This document shows positions 52,843 to 64,000 of a stretch of DNA of 64,000 bases, one piece after another; positions within the stretch are counted from its first letter, which is position 1; every line of letters starts with the position of its first letter. The position numbers were made by a program, and so were the translations under genes. The DNA is from Enterobacteriaceae endosymbiont of Donacia vulgaris (GTDB lineage: Bacteria > Pseudomonadota > Gammaproteobacteria > Enterobacterales > Enterobacteriaceae): contig NZ_CP046190.1 in assembly GCF_012568445.1 (NCBI RefSeq), forward strand, positions 288,057-352,056. The letters run 5' to 3'. A model generated the notes under the pieces. The model worked only from the letters and a program-made list of their open reading frames with translations, did not search any database and had not been told where the DNA came from.

Positions 52843-53946
52843 ATGAATTCTCACGTTTTAGCCATTAAATGGCGTCCCCGATCTTTTGATGATGTTATTG
52901 GACAAAATCATATAATACAAGCTATTAAATATAGTTTATCTAAAAAAAAAATCCATCCTGCTTGGATTTTATCTGGTAGTAGAGGAGTTGGGAAAACAAC
53001 AATAGCACGTATTTTTGCAATGGGTTTAAGTTGTTTACAAGGTATAACACAAAATCCCTGTGGATTATGTGAGAATTGTATTTCTATTCAAAATAGTTCT
53101 TTTTTAGACTTAATTGAATTAGATTCTGCGTCTAAAACAAAAGTAGAAGATATTAGGGAAATTCTAGAAATTATTTATTATCCTCCTGTAAAAGGGAGAT
53201 ACAAAATATATATTTTTGATGAATTTCACATGTTATCAAAACATAGTTTTAATGCTTTACTAAAGATATTAGAAGAACCTCCAGAATATGTTAAATTTAT
53301 ATTTGCAACAACAGAATTACAAAAAATACCATTAACTATTATATCTAGATGTATGCAATTTAATTTAAAATTAATAGAAAAAAATATTATTTTTAATCAA
53401 TTAAAAAAAATTTTAAATAAAGAAAAAATTATATATAATGAAAAAGCATTAGATATTTTATCTAATCTATCATATGGTAGCATGCGTGATGCATTAAGTT
53501 TAACAGATCAATTAATTTCTATGGGTTCATTAACTGTAGATAATGTGTATTTAATGTTAGGATTAGTAAAAAAAAAATATTTGTTTTTACTAATATCTAA
53601 TTTTAAAACAAAACAAAATAGCTTTATATTTAATTTAATTAATAAAATTTCTATGTTGAATGTTAATTGGGATAATATTATTACAGAAATAATGATATTA
53701 TTACATAATTTTTTAAAAATTAAAATTTTAAATTATAATTCTAATGATTTTTTTAAAAATTCAAATTTTGAAAAAAATATAATAATATTTTATAAAAAAA
53801 TATTTAATGATTTTACAGAAAATGAATTAAAATTTCTATATAAATTTTTTAATACAGGCAAAAAAAATTTATATTTAGCACCCAATCCTAAAATAGGTTT
53901 TGAAATGATTATATTAGAAATATTAATATATTTTAATAAATATTAA
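52843..53946 (+). CDS. dnaX: DNA polymerase III clamp-loader subunit DnaX (short, gamma-like)
   Basis: DnaX is the ATPase of the clamp loader. The 367 residues contain domains I-III only: Walker A in GSRGVGKTTIARIF, the zinc motif CGLCENC, the DEFHMLS Walker B and the sensor region TIISRCMQF. They end just after APNPKIGFEMIILEILIYF, which aligns near the end of E. coli domain III. E. coli makes tau (643) and gamma (431) by frameshifting. Here the tau domains IV and V, which bind DnaB and polymerase alpha, are missing, and so is any tail. The frame is not obviously broken. Confidence 0.95.
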   Translation: MNSHVLAIKWRPRSFDDVIGQNHIIQAIKYSLSKKKIHPAWILSGSRGVGKTTIARIFAMGLSCLQGITQNPCGLCENCISIQNSSFLDLIELDSASKTKVEDIREILEIIYYPPVKGRYKIYIFDEFHMLSKHSFNALLKILEEPPEYVKFIFATTELQKIPLTIISRCMQFNLKLIEKNIIFNQLKKILNKEKIIYNEKALDILSNLSYGSMRDALSLTDQLISMGSLTVDNVYLMLGLVKKKYLFLLISNFKTKQNSFIFNLINKISMLNVNWDNIITEIMILLHNFLKIKILNYNSNDFFKNSNFEKNIIIFYKKIFNDFTENELKFLYKFFNTGKKNLYLAPNPKIGFEMIILEILIYFNKY

Positions 53947-54021
53947 TTATATTTAAAATGTAAAAATAAATATTAATTTAAAATTATTTAAATATTTTAT
54001 ATAAAAAAGGAAAAATTATTT

Positions 54022-55905
54022 ATGCAAAAAAAAGAAATTAAAAGTTTTCAATCTGAAGTTAAACAATTATTACATTTAATGATTCATTCACTTTATTCAA
54101 ATAAAGAAATTTTTTTAAGAGAATTAATTTCTAATGCTTCTGATGCTGTTGATAAATTAAAATTTAAAACTTTATCTAATCCTGATTTATATGAAAATAA
54201 TTCAGTATTAAAAGTACAAATTTCTATCGATAAAGAAAAAAGATTAATTATTATTAATGATAATGGAATTGGGATGTCTCGTAAAGAAGTAATTGAAAAT
54301 TTAGGGACAATTGCTAAATCTGGTACTAAAGATTTTATAAAATCTTTAAATTTATCTACAGATAAAAAATCAGAAATTAATTCACAATTAATAGGTCAAT
54401 TTGGAGTAGGATTTTATTCTGCATTTATAGTTGCTGATAAAGTATCTGTAAAAACTAGATTAGCAGGTTCTCCTTTAAATGAGGGAGTATTTTGGGAATC
54501 TACAGGAGAAGGAAATTATTCTATAGTTAATATTAACAAAAAATTAAGAGGAACTACAATAATATTACATATACGTCCTAAATATGATGAGTTTTTAGAT
54601 ACTTGGCGTATAAAAACAATAATTAATAAATATTCAGAACATATAGATTTACCAATAGAAATAGAGATGTATAATGATAAAGAAAAAAAATATTATTGGG
54701 AACAAGTTAATAAAGCACAAGCACTTTGGTTACGTAATAAATCAGAAATTAGTGTAAAAGAGTATAAAGAATTTTATAAGCAATTAACATATGATAATAT
54801 TGATCCAATAATTTGGAGTCATAATCATGTAGAAGGAAAACAAGAATATATTAGCTTATTATATATTCCTTCAAATATTCCATGGGATATACGTAATAGA
54901 GATTATAAAAATGGATTAAAATTATATGTACAAAGAGTTTTTATTATGGAAGATGCAGAACAATTATTACCTAAATATTTAAGATTTATAAGAGGTTTAG
55001 TTGATTCTAATGATTTACCTTTAAATATTTCAAGAGAAATTTTACAAAAAAATAATATTATTCGTAATATGAAAATCACATTAACAAAAAAAGTTCTTAA
55101 TATGTTAATGAATCTTAGTAAGAATCAAAATGATTATAATAATTTCTGGAAAAAATTTGGTCTAGTGTTTAAAGAAGGTCCTGCAGAAGACATAAATAAT
55201 AAAAATATTATTATAAAATTATTACGTTTTTCTTCAACACATAATAATAACGCAGAACAAAATGTATCTTTAGAAGAATATTCAAAAAGAATGATAAAGG
55301 GACAAAATAAAATATATTTTTTAACATCAGATAATTATATTTCTGCAAAAAATAGTCCTCATTTAGAATTTTTTTCTAAAAAAGGTATTGAAGTTTTATT
55401 ATTAATAGATCATATTGATGAATGGATGATGAGTTATATTACAGAGTTTGAAGGTAAAAATTTTCAATCTATTAGTAAACAAGATGATTCATTGGATGAA
55501 TTTATTAAAAATAAAGATAATATTATAAACAATGAAACAAAAGAAGAATTTAAACCTTTTTTACAAAGAATACAAAAAATATTAGCAAATAAAATAAAAA
55601 AAGTAAAATTAACCAATAGATTAATTAATACACCTGCTATTGTTACCACAGATTTAAATGAAATGAGTACTCAAATGGCAAAATTATTTGCTGCAGCAGG
55701 ACAAGAAACTCCAGAAATAAAATATAATTTTGAATTAAATCCAAATCATATTTTGATAAAAAAAATCTTAAAAATAAAAGATGAAAAATATTTTTCTGAA
55801 TTTATTTTTTTATTATTAGAAGAAGCAATTTTGGCAGAAAAAGGTACTTTAGATAATCCACATAAATTTATTAATCGTATAAATACTTTTTTATCTAAAA
55901 TATAA
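54022..55905 (+). CDS. htpG: Chaperone protein HtpG (Hsp90)
   Basis: HtpG is the bacterial Hsp90, a dimeric ATP-driven chaperone. The 627 residues match E. coli (624). The GHKL ATP-binding motifs are [22 protein letters not shown] and [13 protein letters not shown], with GTTIILHI; the middle and C-terminal dimerisation domains are complete. GGA lies before the ATG. No sigma-32 promoter is obvious by eye. A strong hairpin follows the stop. Confidence 0.98.
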   Translation: MQKKEIKSFQSEVKQLLHLMIHSLYSNKEIFLRELISNASDAVDKLKFKTLSNPDLYENNSVLKVQISIDKEKRLIIINDNGIGMSRKEVIENLGTIAKSGTKDFIKSLNLSTDKKSEINSQLIGQFGVGFYSAFIVADKVSVKTRLAGSPLNEGVFWESTGEGNYSIVNINKKLRGTTIILHIRPKYDEFLDTWRIKTIINKYSEHIDLPIEIEMYNDKEKKYYWEQVNKAQALWLRNKSEISVKEYKEFYKQLTYDNIDPIIWSHNHVEGKQEYISLLYIPSNIPWDIRNRDYKNGLKLYVQRVFIMEDAEQLLPKYLRFIRGLVDSNDLPLNISREILQKNNIIRNMKITLTKKVLNMLMNLSKNQNDYNNFWKKFGLVFKEGPAEDINNKNIIIKLLRFSSTHNNNAEQNVSLEEYSKRMIKGQNKIYFLTSDNYISAKNSPHLEFFSKKGIEVLLLIDHIDEWMMSYITEFEGKNFQSISKQDDSLDEFIKNKDNIINNETKEEFKPFLQRIQKILANKIKKVKLTNRLINTPAIVTTDLNEMSTQMAKLFAAAGQETPEIKYNFELNPNHILIKKILKIKDEKYFSEFIFLLLEEAILAEKGTLDNPHKFINRINTFLSKI

Positions 55906-56212
55906 ATATTTAGATAAGATAATTATTAAGATAATTATCTTATCTTTTATATAAGAAAAATTATTCTTTATATATTTAAGTATAAATTTTTTTTTATTTA
56001 AAATAATATTTTACTAAAATTTTACTTTATTTATATAAAAATTATATTTTATTTATAATAAACTATTTACTATTTTAAAAAATCATTTTATGATTTAATG
56101 AAAATATATGAAATTTTATTAAAAATTTTATATAATATATATATCTTATCTTTTTATTTTAAAAAGAATAAGAATTCTATTTACAATTTTAATCAATTAA
56201 TAATATAAAAAA
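55906..56212. other. Spacer between htpG and aroK
   Basis: The 307-bp AT-rich spacer contains the htpG terminator hairpin at its left end. The rest has no recognisable gene. The aroK promoter should be here; several TATAAT-like strings occur, and none stands out. Confidence 0.5.
55912..55948 (+). terminator. Terminator hairpin of htpG
   Basis: A perfect 14-bp stem (55912-55925 with 55932-55945) with a 6-base loop starts 7 bases after the htpG stop and runs into a short T-tract. This is a good intrinsic terminator. Confidence 0.75.
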
Positions 56213-56737
56213 ATGGCAGAAAAAAGAAATATATTTTTAATAGGACCTATGGGAGCAGGAAAAAGTACAATTGGACGTCATCTTGCAAATTTATTAAAAA
56301 TGGATTTTTTTGATTCAGATCAAGAAATTGAACGTCGTACAGGAGCTGATATAAATTGGGTATTTGATGTGGAAGGAGAAGAAGGATTCAGAAAACGTGA
56401 AAAGAAAATTATTGATGAAATAACTAAAAAACAAGGAATTATATTAGCAACAGGAGGAGGTTCTATTCAATCAAAAGAAACAAGAAAATTTCTCTCTTCT
56501 AGAGGTATTGTAGTATATTTAAAAACTACTATAGAAAAACAGTTAAATCGTACTAAAAGAGATAAAAAACGTCCTTTATTAAAAAATAAAAATAAATTAG
56601 CTAAAAAAATATTAGAAGAATTAGCTAAAAAAAGGAATCATTTATATAATGAAATTGCTGATATTATAATTAAAACGGATGAACAAAGTGCCAAAATTGT
56701 TGCTAATCAATTAATTAACTTATTAGAAAAAAATTAA
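56213..56737 (+). CDS. aroK: Shikimate kinase I
   Basis: AroK phosphorylates shikimate with ATP, the fifth shikimate-pathway step. The 174 residues match E. coli (173). Walker A is [15 protein letters not shown], the shikimate-binding [11 protein letters not shown] and GGGSIQ motifs follow, and the lid region KRPLLKN is kept. It starts the aroK-aroB-rpe-trpS run, the E. coli order with damX, dam and gph removed. The ATG has no clear SD. Confidence 0.97.
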   Translation: MAEKRNIFLIGPMGAGKSTIGRHLANLLKMDFFDSDQEIERRTGADINWVFDVEGEEGFRKREKKIIDEITKKQGIILATGGGSIQSKETRKFLSSRGIVVYLKTTIEKQLNRTKRDKKRPLLKNKNKLAKKILEELAKKRNHLYNEIADIIIKTDEQSAKIVANQLINLLEKN

Positions 56738-56755
56738 AAGGATACAATATTATAT

Positions 56756-57853
56756 ATGGGAAAAACTATTTTAGTTTCAACAAAAAAACATAAATATTCT
56801 ATTATTATAGATTTTAATTTATTTAATAAACCATTATCTTTATCTTTTTTAAAAAAAGGAGATAGTGTTATGATTGTAACTAATAAAATAATTTTTTCTT
56901 TATATTTTAAAAAAATATATAATCAATTTAATAATATAGGTGTAAGAATAAATCATGTACTTATTCCTGATGGTGAAAAATATAAAACATTAATGACTGC
57001 AAATATTATTTTTACAGCATTACTTCAAAATCTACATAATAGAGATACTACTCTTATTGCTTTAGGGGGAGGTGTTATAGGTGATATAACAGGATTTGTT
57101 GCGTCTAGTTATCAAAGAGGCGTAAAATTTATACAAATACCTACAACATTATTAGCACAAGTAGATTCTTCTGTAGGTGGTAAAACAGCTGTTAATCATA
57201 TTTTAGGAAAAAATATGATAGGTAGTTTTTATCAACCTCGTATTGTATTAATTAATTTAAGTTGTTTAGATACTTTATCTAAAAGAGAGTTTACTGCAGG
57301 TTTAGCTGAAGTAATTAAATATGGTATTATTTTTGATAAAAATTTTTTTTCTTGGTTAGAACATAATATTATTAAATTATTTAATTTAGATAAAAAAACT
57401 ATACTTTATTGTATAAAAAAATGTTGTGAATTAAAATCTAAAATTATTTACGAAGATGAATATGAAAAAAATAAAAGAGCATTATTAAATTTAGGACATA
57501 CTTATGGACATGCAATTGAATCTGAATTAGGATATGGTAAATGGTTACATGGAGAAGCTGTATCAGTTGGTATTGTTATTGCTTCTTTAACATCAAAAAA
57601 ACTTAATTTAATGAATAATAAAGATGTAATACGAATTATTAATTTATTAAAAAAATGTAATTTACCAATTCAAAGTCCACAAAATATGAATATAAAACAA
57701 TATTTTAAACATATTTATAGAGATAAAAAAATAAATAAAAATCAAATTAATATTGTAATACCAGTTAAAATTGGTAAAGTAATTATATATAAAAATATTC
57801 CAGAAAAAATTATTTCTGATGCTATTAATGAAAACAAAAATTTAATTTTTTAA
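56756..57853 (+). CDS. aroB: 3-dehydroquinate synthase
   Basis: AroB converts DAHP to 3-dehydroquinate, the second step of the shikimate pathway, using NAD and a metal ion. The 365 residues match E. coli (362). LIPDGEKYKT, ALGGGVIGDITGFVASSYQRG, the metal ligands in NLGHTYGHAIE and HGEAVSVG are present. AAAAGGAT precedes the ATG. It is 18 bases after aroK. Confidence 0.97.
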   Translation: MGKTILVSTKKHKYSIIIDFNLFNKPLSLSFLKKGDSVMIVTNKIIFSLYFKKIYNQFNNIGVRINHVLIPDGEKYKTLMTANIIFTALLQNLHNRDTTLIALGGGVIGDITGFVASSYQRGVKFIQIPTTLLAQVDSSVGGKTAVNHILGKNMIGSFYQPRIVLINLSCLDTLSKREFTAGLAEVIKYGIIFDKNFFSWLEHNIIKLFNLDKKTILYCIKKCCELKSKIIYEDEYEKNKRALLNLGHTYGHAIESELGYGKWLHGEAVSVGIVIASLTSKKLNLMNNKDVIRIINLLKKCNLPIQSPQNMNIKQYFKHIYRDKKINKNQINIVIPVKIGKVIIYKNIPEKIISDAINENKNLIF

Positions 57854-57896
57854 TATAATTTTAGAATAATTATTTATAATAATGAATTTAATAAAA

Positions 57897-58565
57897 ATGA
57901 AAAATAATTTAATTGCTGCATCTATTTTATCAGCTAATTTTGCATATTTAGGTAAAGAAATTAAAGATGTTCTAAAAGCAGGAGTTGATATAATACATTT
58001 CGATGTGATGGATAATCATTATGTACCTAATTTAACTATTGGTCCATTAGTTTTAAGATCTTTAAGATCATATGGAATAAAATGTATAATTGATATACAT
58101 TTAATGACAAAAAATATAGATAATTTAATAATTGATTTTATTAAATCAGGAGCAAACAGTATTATTATACATCCAGAAAGTTCATATCATTTAGATAAAA
58201 GTATCTCATTAATAAAAAATTATGGATGTAAAGCAGGATTAGCATTAAATCCTTCTACTCCTTTAGATTGTTTAGAATATATAATTCATAAATTAGATTT
58301 AATATTAGTTATGTCTGTTAATCCAGGATTTGAAGGACAAAAATTTTTAAATCATATTTATAAAAAAATTATTCAAATTAAAAAAATTATTAATAAAAAA
58401 AATATTTTATTAGAAGTAGATGGAGGTATAAATCTTAATAATATAAAAAAAATAGCTTTTTCCGGGGCAAATGTATTCGTAATAGGTTCAGCTATATTTA
58501 AAAATAAAACACCATACTATAAGACTATAAAAAATATAAGATTAAAATTAAATAATATATTTTAA
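57897..58565 (+). CDS. rpe: Ribulose-phosphate 3-epimerase
   Basis: Rpe interconverts ribulose-5-phosphate and xylulose-5-phosphate in the pentose phosphate pathway, which supplies erythrose-4-phosphate for the shikimate route. Motifs ASILSANFAYLG, HFDVMDNHYVPNLTIGP, DIHLM and LEVDGGIN carry the metal and catalytic residues. An earlier in-frame ATG at 57882 would add MNLIK. I chose 57897 because MKNNLIAASIL lines up with E. coli MKQYLIAPSIL; neither start has an SD. Length is 222 (E. coli 225). Confidence 0.95.
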   Translation: MKNNLIAASILSANFAYLGKEIKDVLKAGVDIIHFDVMDNHYVPNLTIGPLVLRSLRSYGIKCIIDIHLMTKNIDNLIIDFIKSGANSIIIHPESSYHLDKSISLIKNYGCKAGLALNPSTPLDCLEYIIHKLDLILVMSVNPGFEGQKFLNHIYKKIIQIKKIINKKNILLEVDGGINLNNIKKIAFSGANVFVIGSAIFKNKTPYYKTIKNIRLKLNNIF

Positions 58566-58613
58566 AATAAATCTTTAATTTTTTAAAATTATTATATAAT
58601 AATAAAAAACATT

Positions 58614-59609
58614 ATGAAAAAAAAAATAATATTTAGTGGTATACAACCAACAGGATTTTTAACTTTAGGTAACTATATTGGAGCTTTAAAACAATGGGAA
58701 AAACTACAAAAGAAATATTCTTGTTTTTATTGTATAGCAGATTTACATTCTTTAACAATACATCAAAAGAAGTCTATTTTAAGTAAAAATATATTAGATG
58801 TTTTAGCTATGTGTCTAGCATGTGGAATTAATCCTGAAAAAAGTATTATTTTTATACAATCTCATGTTCCTCAACATTCTCAATTAAATTGGATTTTAAA
58901 TTGTTTCACTAATTTTGGAGAAATTCAAAGAATGACTCAATTTAAAGAAAAAATATTTTTAAATAAAAATATTAATGTGGGGATATTTAATTATCCCATA
59001 TTAATGGCTGCTGATATATTGTTGTATCAAACAAATAAAATCCCGGTAGGGAAAGATCAAATTCAACATATTGAATTAACTAGAAACATTGCTTATCGAT
59101 TTAATAAAATTTATGGAAAAATCTTTACTATTCCTGAAAAGATACTTAACTATAATGGTTCCTGTATAAAATCGTTATTAAATCCTAATAAAAAGATGTC
59201 TAAATCTGATTTTAATAAAAATAATATTATTAGTTTATTTGATAGTGATTTTATAATTGAACAAAAAATTAAAAATGCAGTTACTGATTCTAATAATCCT
59301 CCAATAATAAAATATGATTTTAAAAACAAACCAGGTATTTCTAATTTATTAGTTATATTATCTAATATAACTAATTTTTCTATAGAAAAATTAGAAAAAG
59401 ATTTTCATAATAAAAATTATAATTATTTAAAAAAATCAATTATTAATAACTTATGTTTATTTTTAAATAAATTAAGAAAAAAATATTTTTTTTATAGAGA
59501 AAATGAAAAATATTTAAAAAATGTTATTATTAATGGTGCAGAAAAAGCAAAGAAACATGCTTCTATTACTTTACAAAAAGTAACCAATGCTATTGGTTTA
59601 GATATATGA
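58614..59609 (+). CDS. trpS: Tryptophanyl-tRNA synthetase
   Basis: TrpRS charges tRNA-Trp. The 331 residues match E. coli (334). The class I motif lies in GIQPTGFLTLGNYIGAL and the KMSKS loop in KKMSKSDFN. GKDQIQHIELTRNIAYRFN is the family tryptophan/ATP-site region. It ends the aroK-aroB-rpe-trpS run and is convergent with crp, with 33 bases between the stops. Confidence 0.97.
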   Translation: MKKKIIFSGIQPTGFLTLGNYIGALKQWEKLQKKYSCFYCIADLHSLTIHQKKSILSKNILDVLAMCLACGINPEKSIIFIQSHVPQHSQLNWILNCFTNFGEIQRMTQFKEKIFLNKNINVGIFNYPILMAADILLYQTNKIPVGKDQIQHIELTRNIAYRFNKIYGKIFTIPEKILNYNGSCIKSLLNPNKKMSKSDFNKNNIISLFDSDFIIEQKIKNAVTDSNNPPIIKYDFKNKPGISNLLVILSNITNFSIEKLEKDFHNKNYNYLKKSIINNLCLFLNKLRKKYFFYRENEKYLKNVIINGAEKAKKHASITLQKVTNAIGLDI

Positions 59610-59642
59610 TATCATTAAATTTATAAAAAATAATATAATAAT

Positions 59643-60272
59643 TTATCGAGTACCATAAATAACAATTGTTTTACCATGAGCATAAATTAAATTACGTTTT
59701 TTTAACATTTTAAGAGTACGGCCTACGGTTTCTCTAGAACAACCCACAATTTTCCCTATTTCTTGTCTTGTTATTTTTATTTGCATACCATCTGGATGAG
59801 TGATTGCCTCAGGAGACTTAGCTAAATTTAACAAGGTTGTAAAAATTCTCTGTGTAACATCTAAAAAAACTAAATTATTTATTTTTTTAAATGTAGTTTT
59901 TAATTTCTCAGCAATTTGAAAAGAAATTTTCATAATAATATGATTATTAATGTTAACTAAATTAAAAAATTTTTTATATGAAATTTTTGCTAATTCACAT
60001 TCTGTTTTTAATTTTATTAATGTAATTTCTTTATAAGTTGGATGAAAAAAACCAATTTCACCAATAAAATTACCTGAATTTAAATAATTAATTATAATTT
60101 CTTTTCCATTTTTATTTTTAATAGAAACAATAACAATACCCTTTAATATATAATATAAATTTTTAGAAATATCTCCTTGTTTAATTAAAATCATTTTTGC
60201 TGGATATTTATTAATATGACAATATGAAAGGAACCATTCTAATGTAGAATCTTTTTGCAACTTAAAAAACAT
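59643..60272 (-). CDS. crp: CRP-family transcription regulator with an altered cAMP pocket
   Basis: Crp is the global regulator that in E. coli binds DNA when loaded with cAMP. The 209 residues align without gaps to mature E. coli CRP. The helix-turn-helix [14 protein letters not shown] keeps Arg180, Glu181 and Arg185, and the AR1 loop AITHPDG is kept. In the cAMP pocket Gly71 and Glu72 remain, but Arg82 is Glu, Ser83 is Ile, Arg123 is Lys and Ser128 is Phe. Gly141 and Ala144, positions of classical cAMP-independent CRP* mutations, are Gln and Phe. A constitutive, cAMP-independent activator is a reasonable inference. No complete CRP consensus site was noticed by eye. It lies downstream of thrT. 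Confidence 0.96.
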   Translation of the reverse strand: MFFKLQKDSTLEWFLSYCHINKYPAKMILIKQGDISKNLYYILKGIVIVSIKNKNGKEIIINYLNSGNFIGEIGFFHPTYKEITLIKLKTECELAKISYKKFFNLVNINNHIIMKISFQIAEKLKTTFKKINNLVFLDVTQRIFTTLLNLAKSPEAITHPDGMQIKITRQEIGKIVGCSRETVGRTLKMLKKRNLIYAHGKTIVIYGTR

Positions 60273-60329
60273 TAATAATTATCTCCTGCCATTATTTTTT
60301 TCCTTCAAAATTAAATAATATAAAAAATG

Positions 60330-60403
60330 TGCTGATACCCAGAATTGAACTGGGGACCTCATCCTTACCAAGGATGTGCTCTAACCTTCTAAGCTATATC
60401 AGC
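60330..60403 (-). tRNA. thrT: tRNA-Thr (anticodon GGT)
   Basis: The 74-base cloverleaf has acceptor GCTGATA with TATCAGC and a CATCC/GGATG anticodon stem around TTGGTAA. It resembles E. coli thrT closely. No CCA is encoded. It is the last of the four-tRNA cluster and precedes crp, where E. coli has tufB. Confidence 0.96.
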
Positions 60404-60452
60404 CAAAATATCCATAAATTATTATTTATATTTAATAATAAAAAAATATTTA

Positions 60453-60523
60453 AGCAGACAACGGGAATCGAACCCGTATTACCAGCTTGGAAGGCTGAAG
60501 TAATACCATTATACGATGTCTGC
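60453..60523 (-). tRNA. glyT: tRNA-Gly (anticodon TCC)
   Basis: Acceptor GCAGACA pairs with TGTCTGC, the discriminator is U and the anticodon loop CTTCCAA gives TCC. It resembles E. coli glyT and has the same neighbours. No CCA is encoded. Confidence 0.95.
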
Positions 60524-60557
60524 TAAAAATATATAAACATGTATTATATAAAAGTTA

Positions 60558-60639
60558 TGGTGGGAGAAGGATTCGAACCTTCGAAGTCTTTGACGACAGA
60601 TTTACAGTCTGCTCCCGTTAACCACTTGGGTATCCCACC
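60558..60639 (-). tRNA. tyrU: tRNA-Tyr (anticodon GTA)
   Basis: A class II tRNA of 82 bases. Acceptor GGTGGGA pairs with TCCCACC, and a CAGA/TCTG stem surrounds CTGTAAA, giving GTA. A long variable arm is present and CCA is not encoded. Confidence 0.96.
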
Positions 60640-60691
60640 ATTTAAAGATTTTAATAAATAAAATTTTTTAATATATATTTTAAGATATACA

Positions 60692-60764
<73 letters not shown>

Positions 60765-60814
60765 ATTTTATTTTTTATAAAAAAATATATTTTATAAGAA
60801 CTTTAAAATTTATA

Positions 60815-60932
60815 TCCTGGTATTTACCTACTCTTACATGAGGTAAACCTCACACTACCATTGGCACTACAACGTTTCACTTCTGAGTTCGGAATGGGTT
60901 CAGGTGGTACCATTGCGTTATTTATACCAGGA
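60815..60932 (-). rRNA. rrf: 5S ribosomal RNA
   Basis: The sequence reads from CCTGGTAT to the complementary ATACCAGG. It holds the family core CCGAACTCAGAAGTGAAACG and the loop GGTAGTGTGAGG. The length of about 117 bases is normal. It lies about 57 bases after the 23S gene and just before the tRNA cluster. Ends are estimated from the terminal stem. Confidence 0.93.
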
Positions 60933-60970
60933 ATATTTTGTTAAGTTATAAATAATTAATAATTAAATCT

Positions 60971-60988
60971 AAACGATTCTGGTGTTGT

Positions 60989-60997
<9 letters not shown>
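60971..60997 (-). other. 3' half of the 23S rRNA processing stem
   Basis: This stretch at the 3' end of 23S is complementary to 63917-63942 at the 5' end. The shared bases are AAACGATT, then a short mismatched part, then TTGTAAGGTTAAG. The long stem is the expected RNase III processing site and includes the mature 23S termini. Confidence 0.65.
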
Positions 60998-63916
<2,919 letters not shown>

Positions 63917-63923
<7 letters not shown>

Positions 63924-63942
63924 TTACAACCCACAATCGTTT
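63917..63942 (-). other. 5' half of the 23S rRNA processing stem
   Basis: It pairs with 60971-60997 as described there. The remaining bases to the window end are AT-rich 16S-23S spacer, with no tRNA visible in the 77 bases after the 23S start. Confidence 0.6.
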
Positions 63943-64000
63943 AATAAACTTAATATTAATTAAGTAATTAAAATATAATTTTTTTAAATTATTTTCTGAT

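Noticed and set aside
54022..55905. Possible horizontal transfer of htpG
   Set aside because: Base composition and codon use match the neighbours, and the protein is typical enterobacterial HtpG.

Overview
This window is a piece of the chromosome of a strongly reduced, AT-rich gammaproteobacterium. It looks like an obligate, probably insect-associated, endosymbiont of the Enterobacterales. The signs are very low G+C outside the rRNA, short AT-rich spacers, Lys/Asn/Ile-rich proteins, and a gene order that follows the Escherichia coli map with many genes removed. I see no insertion sequences, phage genes, CRISPR arrays, toxin-antitoxin pairs or restriction systems. I cannot assign the genus from sequence alone.

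Layout on the minus strand: 1-11882 carries the 5' part of rpsA, then aroA-serC, mrdB(rodA)-mrdA, holA, leuS, ybeY and miaB. A three-tRNA cluster (Gln, Leu, Met) follows. At 12.3-17.1 kb glnS(+), fldA(-), ybfF(-) and pgi(+) form small units. From 17.1 to 31 kb lies the E. coli 71-minute block with losses: deaD, pnp, rpsO, truB, rbfA, infB, nusA, tRNA-fMet, tRNA-Leu, secG, a 726-bp gap where glmM and folP would sit, ftsH and rlmE. From 31.1 to 46.7 kb rpoC, rpoB, rplL, rplJ, rplA, rplK, nusG and secE are joined directly to tuf, fusA, rpsG and rpsL. Then come tusBCD, fkpA, asd and ung.

The main strand switch is at 51.4 kb. The plus strand then carries rpsF-rpsR-rplI, the 4.5S RNA gene ffs with its own promoter, dnaX, htpG, and aroK-aroB-rpe-trpS. 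The right end returns to the minus strand with crp, the thrT-glyT-tyrU-thrU tRNA cluster, 5S rRNA and an essentially complete 23S rRNA. The 16S gene would lie beyond the right edge.

Most of the genes are the core information machinery: RNA polymerase, ribosomal proteins, translation factors, tRNA synthetases and RNA modification. The rest give cell elongation (RodA/PBP2), Sec export and envelope folding (SecE, SecG, FtsH, FkpA), and biosynthetic steps useful to a host (AroB, AroK and AroA of the shikimate route, SerC, Asd). I found no new multigene system. The most interesting points are lineage-specific changes in known proteins. Crp has lost its cAMP-contacting residues but keeps its DNA-recognition helix. 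LeuRS has a degraded editing site. DnaX ends near domain III. Ung has two active-site changes. Two tuf loci appear to have recombined to join the str operon to the secE-rpoBC cluster.
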